From positions 1 to 55,060 of the forward strand of contig JALNWY010000003.1 of NCBI GenBank assembly GCA_023230665.1: a DNA stretch of 55,060 nucleotides, read 5' to 3'. The notes under the pieces are model-generated. The model was not told the DNA's origin, did no database searches, and saw only the letters and a list, made by a program, of their open reading frames with translations. The DNA is from Deltaproteobacteria bacterium. GTDB lineage: Bacteria > Desulfobacterota > Desulfomonilia > UBA1062. A program made the position numbers and the translations under genes. Of the stretch, positions 1-8,183 are shown one piece after another (the stretch's first letter is position 1; each line of letters begins with the position of its first letter).

Positions 1-177
1 GAGGTCCCCGCCGGGCAGGAGTTCCTTTGCGGCATCGAGGTTTTCCTGCTTCCGGCCGCAGATCACGACCCGCGCGCCCTGCTCCAGCAGGGCCCGGGCG
101 ATCTCAAGGCCGATGCCCCTGGTCCCGCCGGTGACCACGGCCACTTTGTCCTTCAGAGCGTAGCGCATTTCGCCCAT
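1..177 (-). CDS. Short-chain dehydrogenase/reductase, N-terminal part (cut by window edge)
   Basis: The first 59 residues are visible. They hold the Rossmann start of the SDR family: VAVVTGGTRGIGLEIA (TGxxxGIG, dinucleotide binding) followed by GARVVICGRK. The catalytic YxxxK lies beyond the window edge. Two in-frame ATGs exist, ending at 186 and 177. The AGGAGG at about 188-193 is too close to the first and about 10 nt from the second, so I chose 177. It is the last visible gene of the operon with the two dehydratase subunits, 43 nt after the second. By family it would be an NAD(P)-dependent ketoreductase or alcohol dehydrogenase; an oxidoreductase acting on acyl-CoA intermediates of the same pathway is inference. 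Confidence 0.8.
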   Translation of the reverse strand, partial: MGEMRYALKDKVAVVTGGTRGIGLEIARALLEQGARVVICGRKQENLDAAKELLPGGDL

Positions 178-219
178 ATATTTCATTCCTCCTTTTTTAG
201 CCTGCCGTGCCGTTCCCGC

Positions 220-1452
220 TTAGGAGTCCCGCTGTCTGATCACCTCCATGAAGGCGTCGATCCGGGTCAAGGCCTGACTCTCCGAGAAGCTGCGCTCGTC
301 CACCATGTGGGATTCGAGCATCATGCAGGGTATGTCCTTTTTCTCCCTGACCATGCGCATGATGTCGTACTGTCCGAACGAGTAGGGCTTGCAGCTCCGG
401 TTCGAGTGCATAACCAGTCCGTCGACCTCGTATTTGTCGATCATCGCAAAGATGGTTTTCGCCATCTCGTCCACCCCGATGTTGAGATAGATTCGGGTGT
501 ACGCCTCTGCCATGGAGCCGATGAAGTCGTTCTCATCGATGTACTGCATGGAGCCGCACCAGGCCGTGGTGTAGGTATCGGCCACCAGGCAGGCCCCATG
601 GGAGGCGAAGGTGTCCGAGAGCCACTTCAGCCGGTACCACACCGGCAGGTTATCCCACAGGAGGCGGTAGCGCTCGTTTTCCACGGCGCTTATACCCTGG
701 CTCACGCGCTCCTTCATCTCTTCGAGGAGTCCGGTGTAGAAGTCAACCACCTTGTCAGTGCCGCGCAGGGTGACGATGAGTGCAAGAAAGAAGAACGCAT
801 CGAACGCAGTCATGGGAGAAGGCCGGTGAGCCGCCGCGTCAAGGACCTCCTGCCAGAGACGCTGGCCTTTCAAAGAGAGCCTGCCCACCTCCATGCCTTG
901 GTCGAAATCGAACTTTTTTTTGCACACGCCTTCGAGAAAACCGATGTACTCGTCGATCTGGGTCCGGGCATAGCGTCTGGCCTCATCGGCAAAGCCCACG
1001 TGGCAGAACGGGGTGTCGAAGATGAAGAGCGGAACATTGAAGAGCCGGGCCTGGATCTCGTACCATTTCATGACCGTGCCGCAGATGTTGTTGCAGCACA
1101 CGAGCATGTCGGGCTTCGGGAGGCCGCCGATGGGCCCGCCGTCCTCCAGGGCGCACGCGATGTCGGCCCGGGCGTAAGAGCACAGGTCGGTGCTGTAGCC
1201 CAGGGCCTCGGCCTTGGCGCAGAGATCGCCTCCCATGTGGGACGCGCCGATCATGGCCCCGTAGTTTTCCGGGTATACCGGGATGACGTCCATGACGATG
1301 AGCGGCTCGACCGGGCCCCCGCTCGTGATCCAGGCCACCTTTTTTCCGGTCTGGTCCGCGGTTTTGGCCTCGATGTAATACTCGGTCATGATCTCGCGCA
1401 TCCTCTTGGCCGACCTGAATTTTTTCTTTTTTTCGACATTTGTCTGCGGCAT
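220..1452 (-). CDS. 2-hydroxyacyl-CoA dehydratase / benzoyl-CoA reductase family subunit (BadE/HgdB-like)
   Basis: 410 aa, of the HGD-D family whose members bind a [4Fe-4S] cluster and form the dehydratase or reductase heterodimer of HgdAB, HadBC or BadDE type enzymes. Conserved cysteines are in CSYARAD, CCNNICGT and SNRSCKPYS, and the C-terminal ESHMVDERSFSESQALTRI is characteristic. Start: GGGAGG about 7 nt upstream, inside the last codons of the preceding gene. Only 3 bp separate it from the upstream paralogous subunit, so the two are probably translationally coupled and made in equal amounts. Known enzymes need an ATP-dependent activator ferredoxin (HgdC or BadG type), and none is encoded here. 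Exact substrate unknown. Confidence 0.85.
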   Translation of the reverse strand: MPQTNVEKKKKFRSAKRMREIMTEYYIEAKTADQTGKKVAWITSGGPVEPLIVMDVIPVYPENYGAMIGASHMGGDLCAKAEALGYSTDLCSYARADIACALEDGGPIGGLPKPDMLVCCNNICGTVMKWYEIQARLFNVPLFIFDTPFCHVGFADEARRYARTQIDEYIGFLEGVCKKKFDFDQGMEVGRLSLKGQRLWQEVLDAAAHRPSPMTAFDAFFFLALIVTLRGTDKVVDFYTGLLEEMKERVSQGISAVENERYRLLWDNLPVWYRLKWLSDTFASHGACLVADTYTTAWCGSMQYIDENDFIGSMAEAYTRIYLNIGVDEMAKTIFAMIDKYEVDGLVMHSNRSCKPYSFGQYDIMRMVREKKDIPCMMLESHMVDERSFSESQALTRIDAFMEVIRQRDS

Positions 1453-1455
1453 GGC

Positions 1456-2625
1456 CTATCCCTCCCTTCCGGTCTGCGAGGCGCCGGTGAACGCGGTCCT
1501 GGTCTCCGGCCCGAGCATCTGGGTGAAGGTCTCGATCCGGGTGAGGATCTGCCCCTGGGGGGGCAGGCGATCTTCGATCTCCAGCAGCATGGAGGGTATG
1601 CCCGCACCATCCAGGCATGCTTTCAGATACGGATAGTCGAAGCTGTGGGGATCGCAGAACTTGAGATAGAGGAAGATCACGCCTTGCGCTCCGTGCTCCC
1701 GGGCCTGCGCGAGGAGGTGTTCGCCTCTTGCTGTAGGCGATTTGTGCTTTGACGGGCAGACCTGGCGTTCGAAGAGGCGCCCGGCAATCGAGGCGAGAGG
1801 GTCGCCCTCTTCCCGGATCATGCCCGAAAACCAGCGGGTCCCGGTACACAGGTCGTCCCAGACCACCTGTCCTCCCGAACGCTCGATAAGGTCGTAGATG
1901 TCCGGGTGATTGCACGCATTGCCCACCAGCATGAGCCGCCTGCCCCGTCCCTCTCGGCCGGGCACATCCTCTCGAAGCTTCCGGAGAAGAGCCTGGAGCT
2001 TGCCTCTGAGCTCTTCCCTGTCCATGACCATGGACGCCCTGACGATCGAGAAAAGCTCGCTGCCTGTGAGAATCCCTGGATTGCGGGACTTGAGCTCGTA
2101 GATCTCGCTCAGGCAGGAGCGAATGGTGTTAAAGGTCCTGATGGACGATCCGAGCCCTTCTTTGGTGATCACAAGGCCGAAGGAGGACTCCAGTTCTCTC
2201 TTGAACCTCTTAAGCACGTCGATCAGATACTGCCTGGCGCTCTCGCTCGTGAGCTTGACCGGGAGCACCACGTCGGCAAAGAAGCCGTGGCTGGTGTTGA
2301 GCCGCCAGATATCGGAGAGTCGCTGGATGGAATCGCAGGTATGGGGAAAAACAGTGCCGTCGAGATAATCGAGCCCGCCTGCCAGAGACTCGGCGAGCGC
2401 TTCGCGAACGAGCGAGCAGCAGTAGGCCTGCAGATGCTTCTCCGCGATCCCGGAGTCGCCCCTGGTGCCGAAGAGCCGTATGGGATGCAGCCCGGCTGCG
2501 TGGATGATCTCCTCGGGCGCGTAGGAACAGTAGCACCCGATCACAGATCGTCCCGACGCCCTGATCCTCCGGGCATATGCGCCGGGATCGCCGGCAACCT
2601 CTATGAATTCGTTCAGTATGTCCAT
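1456..2625 (-). CDS. 2-hydroxyacyl-CoA dehydratase / benzoyl-CoA reductase family subunit (BadD/HgdA-like)
   Basis: 389 aa, the second member of the same family and first gene of the operon. Characteristic stretches are VIGCYCSYAPEEIIHAAG near the N-terminus, FPHTCDSIQRLSDIW in the middle and EIEDRLPPQGQILTRIETF at the C-terminus. Cysteines in GCYC, AYCCS and HTCDS are the likely cluster ligands. Start: GGGGGA 6 nt upstream of ATG. Together with the downstream paralogue it should form an iron-sulfur heterodimer that eliminates water from a 2-hydroxyacyl-CoA or reduces an aromatic or enoyl thioester; the sequence alone does not decide which. It is divergent from the LarA-like gene across 249 bp. 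Confidence 0.85.
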   Translation of the reverse strand: MDILNEFIEVAGDPGAYARRIRASGRSVIGCYCSYAPEEIIHAAGLHPIRLFGTRGDSGIAEKHLQAYCCSLVREALAESLAGGLDYLDGTVFPHTCDSIQRLSDIWRLNTSHGFFADVVLPVKLTSESARQYLIDVLKRFKRELESSFGLVITKEGLGSSIRTFNTIRSCLSEIYELKSRNPGILTGSELFSIVRASMVMDREELRGKLQALLRKLREDVPGREGRGRRLMLVGNACNHPDIYDLIERSGGQVVWDDLCTGTRWFSGMIREEGDPLASIAGRLFERQVCPSKHKSPTARGEHLLAQAREHGAQGVIFLYLKFCDPHSFDYPYLKACLDGAGIPSMLLEIEDRLPPQGQILTRIETFTQMLGPETRTAFTGASQTGREG

Positions 2626-2803
2626 CTAAAATCCCCCGTGCACTGATATGGAACAACAGGCCAAGAGCCGGATCATGCCTGCGGACAGGCATTTTGCCGA
2701 CACATACCGGATTGCATCTCCCCGGCAGGTCCGTGAAAACCTGCCATGGCGGCACCGGGACACCTCCCGGTCGAACAGGGGTGATTATATCAGCACGTAG
2801 CTG

Positions 2804-2832
2804 TTCCTTTCAATGAAAAAACAGCTTATAAT
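2804..2832 (+). promoter_or_regulatory. Possible sigma-70 promoter for the larA-like gene
   Basis: A perfect TATAAT lies at 2827-2832, 17 bp after a weak TTCCTT (2804-2809), in an AT-rich patch of the divergent intergenic region. It is about 43 nt upstream of the ATG at 2875, which carries a GGGAGG ribosome site. The weak -35 keeps confidence low. I recognise nothing else in 2626-2803. Confidence 0.35.
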
Positions 2833-2874
2833 AATACAATACGACATTACCATGGAATACTTCAGGGAGGCATT

Positions 2875-4119
2875 ATGAAGAAGGTTTCGGTCCCGTCCAG
2901 GCTCTGGCACGAGAACAATGAGCGCGAGCTTTCTTTTCCGGAACAGTGGGAGGTCGGCAACCTTACCTCCCCGGGGTTTGAAAAGCCCGGCCTGAGCCCG
3001 GAGGAGATCAGGGCAAAGGTTGAGCGGCCCATCGAAGGACCTTGTCTCGAGGAGCTCGCGCAAGGAAAGAAGCAGGCCGTGATCGTGTTCGACGACATGA
3101 CAAGGCCCACTCCGGTCAGGGATGTGGCGCCGTTCGTTCTCGATGCCCTTCACCGCGCCGGGTTTGAGAAAGACCGGATCAGGTTTCTCTGGGCCCTGGG
3201 CTCGCACGGGGCATACGACATGATCAATGCCCGCAAAAAGCTCGGGAACGAGATCGTCGAGAACTACGCGGTGTACAACCACGATCCGTTTCAGAACACG
3301 GTGCGCGTGGGAAGGACCCCAACCGGGGTCGAGATCTGGTTCAACCGCGAGTTCATGGACTGCGACCTCAAGATCGGCATCGGCTGCGTCACAGCCCACG
3401 TACACGTTGGCTTTGGCGGGGGTGCCAAGCTCATCATGCCGGGCGTGGCAGGGATCGAGACCATCAACCAGTTCCACAACCAGCTCTTTCGCGATCCGGG
3501 CAGGTCCGGCCTGGGGAACTTCGACAACAACATCATGCGGGCCGAGTGTGATGCCGCGGGCGAGATGGCCGGGCTCGACTTCAAGGTCGACTGCCTGCTC
3601 AACCGCCGAGGCCGGATCGTGAACCTCTATGCCGGACCGTTCAAAGCCACCCACCAGGCAGGCGCAGACGAGGGCAGAGACCACTACGGCATCCCCTTTT
3701 CCAGCGGCTATGACATCGTGGTGTGCAATGCCTATGGCAAGGCCAGCGAGTCGGCCATCGCCCTGCTGCTCGCGTTCACGACCCTGAAACCGGGCGGACA
3801 GGGCACTGCGGTGCTCATCTGCGACGCGCCCGAGGGCCAGGTGCCCCACTACGTCATGCGTTCCTGGGGAAGCGGCTACGGGGGCAGACACTACGCACAC
3901 AAGAACCCGGGGTTCATCCCCATGCTCATGAAGAGGCTCATCGTGCTCAATCCCTTACCCGACCGGACGAGCCTGGACCTCGTCTGCCACAACGACGACG
4001 CCGTTGTCGCCAAGACCTGGGACGAGGTGATCGCGCTGCTCAAGCAGGACTATCCCGATACGGCGCGCGTCGCCGTGGTCCAGGACGGCACCATGCAATA
4101 CATGAAACCGCAGGCTTAA
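2875..4119 (+). CDS. LarA-family nickel-dependent 2-hydroxyacid racemase (DUF2088)
   Basis: 414 aa, a typical length for the lactate racemase LarA family. Landmarks: FDDMTRPTP (residues about 72-80), the ALGSHG loop, and AHVHVGFGGGAKLIMPG, which corresponds to the family's H-x-x-G-F-G-G-x-K-x-I-x-P-G region around the pincer-nickel cofactor. The family racemises or epimerises 2-hydroxyacids using the NPN nickel-pincer nucleotide made by LarB, LarC and LarE; none of those is in the window. Start: GGGAGG with a 5-6 nt spacer. It is divergent from two 2-hydroxyacyl-CoA dehydratase genes and followed by a CoA-transferase, so a role in setting hydroxyacid stereochemistry before CoA activation is attractive but inferred. 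Many family members do not use lactate. Confidence 0.75.
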   Translation: MKKVSVPSRLWHENNERELSFPEQWEVGNLTSPGFEKPGLSPEEIRAKVERPIEGPCLEELAQGKKQAVIVFDDMTRPTPVRDVAPFVLDALHRAGFEKDRIRFLWALGSHGAYDMINARKKLGNEIVENYAVYNHDPFQNTVRVGRTPTGVEIWFNREFMDCDLKIGIGCVTAHVHVGFGGGAKLIMPGVAGIETINQFHNQLFRDPGRSGLGNFDNNIMRAECDAAGEMAGLDFKVDCLLNRRGRIVNLYAGPFKATHQAGADEGRDHYGIPFSSGYDIVVCNAYGKASESAIALLLAFTTLKPGGQGTAVLICDAPEGQVPHYVMRSWGSGYGGRHYAHKNPGFIPMLMKRLIVLNPLPDRTSLDLVCHNDDAVVAKTWDEVIALLKQDYPDTARVAVVQDGTMQYMKPQA

Positions 4120-4298
4120 AAAGGAAAGATCAGGTCCCCCTTCTCATCACCGGATTTTCCGGCTATAAAAAATAAGCGCGGTGCGCCCGAGCATGGTCCT
4201 CCAGGCTTTTATGGAAGGATGCCGCGCGCCATCCCGGGCAAGAGTCGCATGCTTAAGTGGTTGGGCCGCCGCCTTGCCCTGGGAAAGGAGAGCACATC

Positions 4299-6161
4299 GT
4301 GAGCACAGAGCAGGACGGCGCGTCCATGCCGTGGGAAGATCGGGTCATCACCCCGCAGGAGGCATTGCAGCACATCGAACCTGGGATGAAGATCTTTCTG
4401 GGCACCGGGATTGCCGAGCCCCGGACCCTGGTGAAGCACCTCATGGCAGCGGACGAGCCCAACCTCCAGGACCTGGAGCTGATCCAGATCGTGAGCCTGG
4501 GTGACGTGATCATCATGAAGGAGCTGCAGACCCAGAAGTTCAGGCTCAAGACCTTCTTCTCGGGATGGGTGGCGAGCGAGGCCATCACCGAGGGACGCGT
4601 GGACTTGATCCCCAGCAGGTTCGCGCGGATCCCGGCCCTTATCGAGTCCCGGATGCTGCCCATCGACGCGGCGTTCATCCAGATCACGCCTCCCAACGAG
4701 GCGGGCTACTGCAGCCTGGGCATGGCTGTCGATGCCGCGCGCCACGCCATGGACCAGGCATCGCTGGTGATCGGAGAGATCAATTCTGATGCGCCCTTCA
4801 CCTTTGGCGACACCTTTGTACCGATCTCTGAGTTCGACTTCCTGGTCCGCTCCCAGGACCCGCCCATCTTTTTCCAGCGATGGCCCGTGGACGAGGTGTT
4901 CGACCAGGTTGGCGCAAACGTGGCCTCGGTCATCGAAGACGGGAGCTGCCTGAGCTTCTCCATCGGGCCCCTCTACGAGGCCCTGACGCGTCACCTGGTC
5001 CAGAAGCGCAACTTAGGCATCCACTCGCCCTTTTTCACGGACGCCCTCATGGACTTGGTCACCAGCGGCGCGGTGTCGAACCGCAACAAGCGGGTCTACC
5101 GCGGAAAGTCGCTCACCTCCTATGCCTTTGGCACAAAGGAGCTCATGGTCTGGCTCGATCGCAATCCCCTGGTGGATTTCCAGGGAATCGACACTGTGTT
5201 CAACCCGATCCAGATCGGCATGAACCCGCGGTTCATTGCGGTGATTCCGGCCCGGAAGGTCGACCTCTCGGGACGGGTCGCCATGCACATCGGCAAGGGC
5301 AACGTGGCCGCCACACCGGGCGAGGTGGCAGATTTCGTCAGCGGCGCCGAGCTCTCTGAACGGGGCAGCACCATCTTTGCCCTGCCCAGCCGGAACCGCA
5401 AAGGCAGGCCCAACATCCTCCTTTCCGTGGAAGACCTGCCCAACCAGCTCAGTCTGCGGGAGTCTGTTGACATGGTGGTCACCGAATACGGTGTTGCCAA
5501 CATGCGGGGCCGGACCGTGCGCGAGAGGGCCCAGTTTCTCATTGATATCGCCCATCCCGAAGACCGGAAAACCCTCTTCGAACAGGCCAAGGGGCGTAAA
5601 ATACTCTACCCCGACCAGATCTACCTGCCGGAATCCGCCCGCCTCTATCCTTCGGATATCGCCACCAGGCACACCTTCAAGGGAGATATCGAGGTCCGGT
5701 TCCGCGCCATCAAGCCCTCTGACGAGGAGGAGATGCGCAGGCTCTTCTACCGGTTCTCGGACAGGACGGTCTATTACCGCTATTTCAGCCCCATCAAGGT
5801 CATGCCCCATGCAAAGATGCAGCAGTATGTGAACATCGATTACATCGACACGCTCTCCATCGTAGGCCTGTCAGGTTCTCCCGAAGAGGAGCATATCGTG
5901 GCCGAGGCCCGCTTCGCCAAAGACCGGAACAAGCCCTATGGAGACGTGGCCTTTGTGGTGGAGGAACAGTACCAGGGCATGGGGATCGCCACCTATCTCT
6001 ATGAGATGCTCGTATCCCTTGCCAAGGAGCGCGGCCTTCACGGGTTCACGGCAGATGTGCTGGCGAGCAACAAGGCCATGATGAAGGTGTTCGAAAAGGG
6101 CAGATACCCGGTCAGGGCGGGCCTCTCCCAAGGGGTCTACGAGCTCGTCATCACGTTTTGA
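4299..6161 (+). CDS. Acetyl-CoA hydrolase/CoA-transferase fused to a GNAT acetyltransferase domain
   Basis: 620 aa from a GTG start with AGGAG 8 nt upstream; an earlier in-frame ATG at 4257 has no such site. Residues about 1-455 match the 4-hydroxybutyrate CoA-transferase/acetyl-CoA hydrolase family: ITPPNEAGYCSLG, FGTKELMVWLDRNP, PGEVADFVSGA and VVTEYGVANMRGR. Residues about 462-620 form a GNAT domain with the acetyl-CoA loop QYQGMGIATYL. The fusion is known from other bacteria. Odd point: where characterised CoA-transferases carry the thioester-forming Glu (E238 of AbfT, in GIHSEM), this protein reads GIHSPFF with Pro244. Either the transferase half is inactive or it works differently. Probable cytoplasmic acyl-CoA metabolism next to larA-like and dehydratase genes. 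Confidence 0.8.
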   Translation: MSTEQDGASMPWEDRVITPQEALQHIEPGMKIFLGTGIAEPRTLVKHLMAADEPNLQDLELIQIVSLGDVIIMKELQTQKFRLKTFFSGWVASEAITEGRVDLIPSRFARIPALIESRMLPIDAAFIQITPPNEAGYCSLGMAVDAARHAMDQASLVIGEINSDAPFTFGDTFVPISEFDFLVRSQDPPIFFQRWPVDEVFDQVGANVASVIEDGSCLSFSIGPLYEALTRHLVQKRNLGIHSPFFTDALMDLVTSGAVSNRNKRVYRGKSLTSYAFGTKELMVWLDRNPLVDFQGIDTVFNPIQIGMNPRFIAVIPARKVDLSGRVAMHIGKGNVAATPGEVADFVSGAELSERGSTIFALPSRNRKGRPNILLSVEDLPNQLSLRESVDMVVTEYGVANMRGRTVRERAQFLIDIAHPEDRKTLFEQAKGRKILYPDQIYLPESARLYPSDIATRHTFKGDIEVRFRAIKPSDEEEMRRLFYRFSDRTVYYRYFSPIKVMPHAKMQQYVNIDYIDTLSIVGLSGSPEEEHIVAEARFAKDRNKPYGDVAFVVEEQYQGMGIATYLYEMLVSLAKERGLHGFTADVLASNKAMMKVFEKGRYPVRAGLSQGVYELVITF

Positions 6162-6167
6162 AGGGCA

Positions 6168-8030
6168 TCAGAGCTGTTCGATGATGCTCAGTCGCTCCTC
6201 GAATTCGGCATTGATCAGGTCGAACTCATGGGTGAGCGCTTCGAGGTTCGTGAACAAGGACTCAATCTCCTGCTCGCAGGCGTGAATCTCCAGGGATATC
6301 CCGGATATCCTCTTCCCGTCCCTGGCAAGGGTGGCCTCCTGCATGGCGGCGTGGAGCGTTTTCAGCTTTTTCTCGCGGGCGTCGATACCGTTTTCCACCC
6401 GGGAGATCTCCTTCTCCAGCGGACCGAGCGCCCGGGAGCGCTCGGTGATGATCCCGGCCCGCCTCTTGCGAAGCTCCTTCTTGTCGAGCTTCTCATCGTT
6501 TTCCCGCTCGGGCTTCGCCTTTTTCGCGGGCATGAGGGTCTCTTCCTCGTCGCCCCAACCGCCCTTTTCGAGAAAGCGCTGATATCCTCCCTCGAACACC
6601 TCGATCGAGCCGTTCTTGAATATAATGAGCCGCTCGGCAAGGGCATGAAGGAACATCTCGTTGTGGGTGACCATGACCACGGCCCCCTCGAAGCTGTCCA
6701 GGGCCGCGAGCAGGGCGTCGCTCGACTCCATGTCCAGGTGGTTCGTGGGCTCGTCCAGAAGCAGGAGATTCAGAGGGGTCGCCAGGAGCTTGCCCAGCAT
6801 CACCCGGCTCTTTTCCCCGCCCGAGAGCACCTCGATCTTCTTCAAGGCATAGTCTCCCTCGAACATCATGGCCCCGCAGATATCCCTGGCCTTCTGGCGG
6901 TCGATGTCACGATAGCTCGCGATGATCTCTTCCTCCACGGTTCTCGTGCTCACAAGGCTCGACACGTTGGTCTGCTCGAACACACCCGGAACGGTCTTGG
7001 GATTCCGGGCGATCTCGCCGGCGCGGGGGGTAAGGCTGCCTGCCAGCAGTTTGAGCAGTGTGGTCTTGCCCTTGCCGTTGGGGCCGATGATGCACACCTT
7101 CTCGCCCGGCCGCAGGGTGATAGTGAAATCCCTGATGAGCTCTGTAGACGGGTCGTAGGAAAAGATCAGATCCTGGGCAGTGAGCACATACTTGCCGACA
7201 AAGGGCTCAAAGCGGAAAGAAAAGTCCAGGATCTTGATCTTCTCCAGCTTGTCCTTTTTCTCCATCTTCTCCAGGGTCCTGATCCGCGACTGCACCAGGC
7301 CCACCAGTCGAGCCTTGGCCCGGAACCGGGTGATGAAATGCTCCACCTCTTTGCGCTTGCGCTCGTCGTTGAGGCGGGTCTTTTCGTACACCTCTTCATC
7401 CTGGGCGATCTGGGTATAGTATTTCTCTGTGTGGCCTTGGATCTTCCGGACCTTTTTCCGGTGAATCCCCATGGTATGGGTCACGATCCTGTCCATGAAG
7501 GTCCTGTCGTGGGTGATGAGCAGGAGCTCGTGGGGCCACGAGATCAGGAAACGCTCGATCCACCGGATCGAGGTGATGTCGAGGTAGTTGGTGGGCTCGT
7601 CCAGGAGCAGGAGATCCGGCTCGGAGACCAGCACCTTGGCCAGGTTCAGCCTCACCTGGTAGCCGCCCGAGAACTCATAGGGGCTGCGCTGCATATCCTC
7701 CTCGGAAAACCCGAGGCCGGCGAGCACCTTTTCCACCTTCCAGTGCTGCTCTTTTTGTGTCTCGGGCAATCCCTTCATTCCCTCGCCGAGCACGGTGTCT
7801 TCGGTAAAGTCCAGATGCTGCCTCACATAGCCCATGCGATAGCCTTTCGGGATCACGATCTGCCCTGCATCAGGCGTCTCCTCTCCCACGATCATCCGCA
7901 GAAGCGTGGTCTTGCCATGCCCGTTTCTGCCGACCAGCCCCACCCGCTCCCTGGAGTTGATCTTGAAGCCGACATCATCGAACAGCGTCTGCCGGGCATA
8001 GCTCTTGGAGAGATTCTCTGCGCTTATCAT
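6168..8030 (-). CDS. ABC-F family ATPase (Uup/YheS/EttA-like)
   Basis: 620 aa with two ABC domains in tandem and no membrane segments. Walker A: GRNGHGKTT (about residues 34-42) and GPNGKGKTT in the second half. Signatures: FSGGYQVRLNLAKVL and LSGGEKSRVMLGKLL. Walker B: LLLLDEPTN in both, each followed by YLD or HLD. A charged linker separates the domains, and a lysine- and glutamate-rich C-terminal coiled coil (about 520-620) follows, as in Uup or YheS. ABC-F proteins act on the ribosome, in translation factor or antibiotic protection roles, not in transport. It ends 6 bp from the convergent CoA-transferase gene; no terminator is evident between them. Confidence 0.9.
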   Translation of the reverse strand: MISAENLSKSYARQTLFDDVGFKINSRERVGLVGRNGHGKTTLLRMIVGEETPDAGQIVIPKGYRMGYVRQHLDFTEDTVLGEGMKGLPETQKEQHWKVEKVLAGLGFSEEDMQRSPYEFSGGYQVRLNLAKVLVSEPDLLLLDEPTNYLDITSIRWIERFLISWPHELLLITHDRTFMDRIVTHTMGIHRKKVRKIQGHTEKYYTQIAQDEEVYEKTRLNDERKRKEVEHFITRFRAKARLVGLVQSRIRTLEKMEKKDKLEKIKILDFSFRFEPFVGKYVLTAQDLIFSYDPSTELIRDFTITLRPGEKVCIIGPNGKGKTTLLKLLAGSLTPRAGEIARNPKTVPGVFEQTNVSSLVSTRTVEEEIIASYRDIDRQKARDICGAMMFEGDYALKKIEVLSGGEKSRVMLGKLLATPLNLLLLDEPTNHLDMESSDALLAALDSFEGAVVMVTHNEMFLHALAERLIIFKNGSIEVFEGGYQRFLEKGGWGDEEETLMPAKKAKPERENDEKLDKKELRKRRAGIITERSRALGPLEKEISRVENGIDAREKKLKTLHAAMQEATLARDGKRISGISLEIHACEQEIESLFTNLEALTHEFDLINAEFEERLSIIEQL

Positions 8031-8183
8031 GGCGCTACCATATAGCAGTGGATGGTTCAGTCAAGTTCAATCCTGCTCTTCAGTTGCCCGGTTTCGGGAG
8101 AATCCCCCGGATAAATCGGCTTATACCCGAAGGTCCATACCATTGATTCACCCAATCCCGACAACGGCGTTTCCCGATTCCGG

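Noticed and set aside
307..1752. Long plus-strand open frame (481 codons) opposite the dehydratase genes
   Set aside because: Antisense shadow of GC-rich codon use; low-complexity His/Val/Gly-rich translation without domains, while the minus-strand frames are clear family members.
6228..8045. 605-codon plus-strand frame opposite the ABC-F gene
   Set aside because: Shadow; the ABC-F protein on the minus strand has all motifs.
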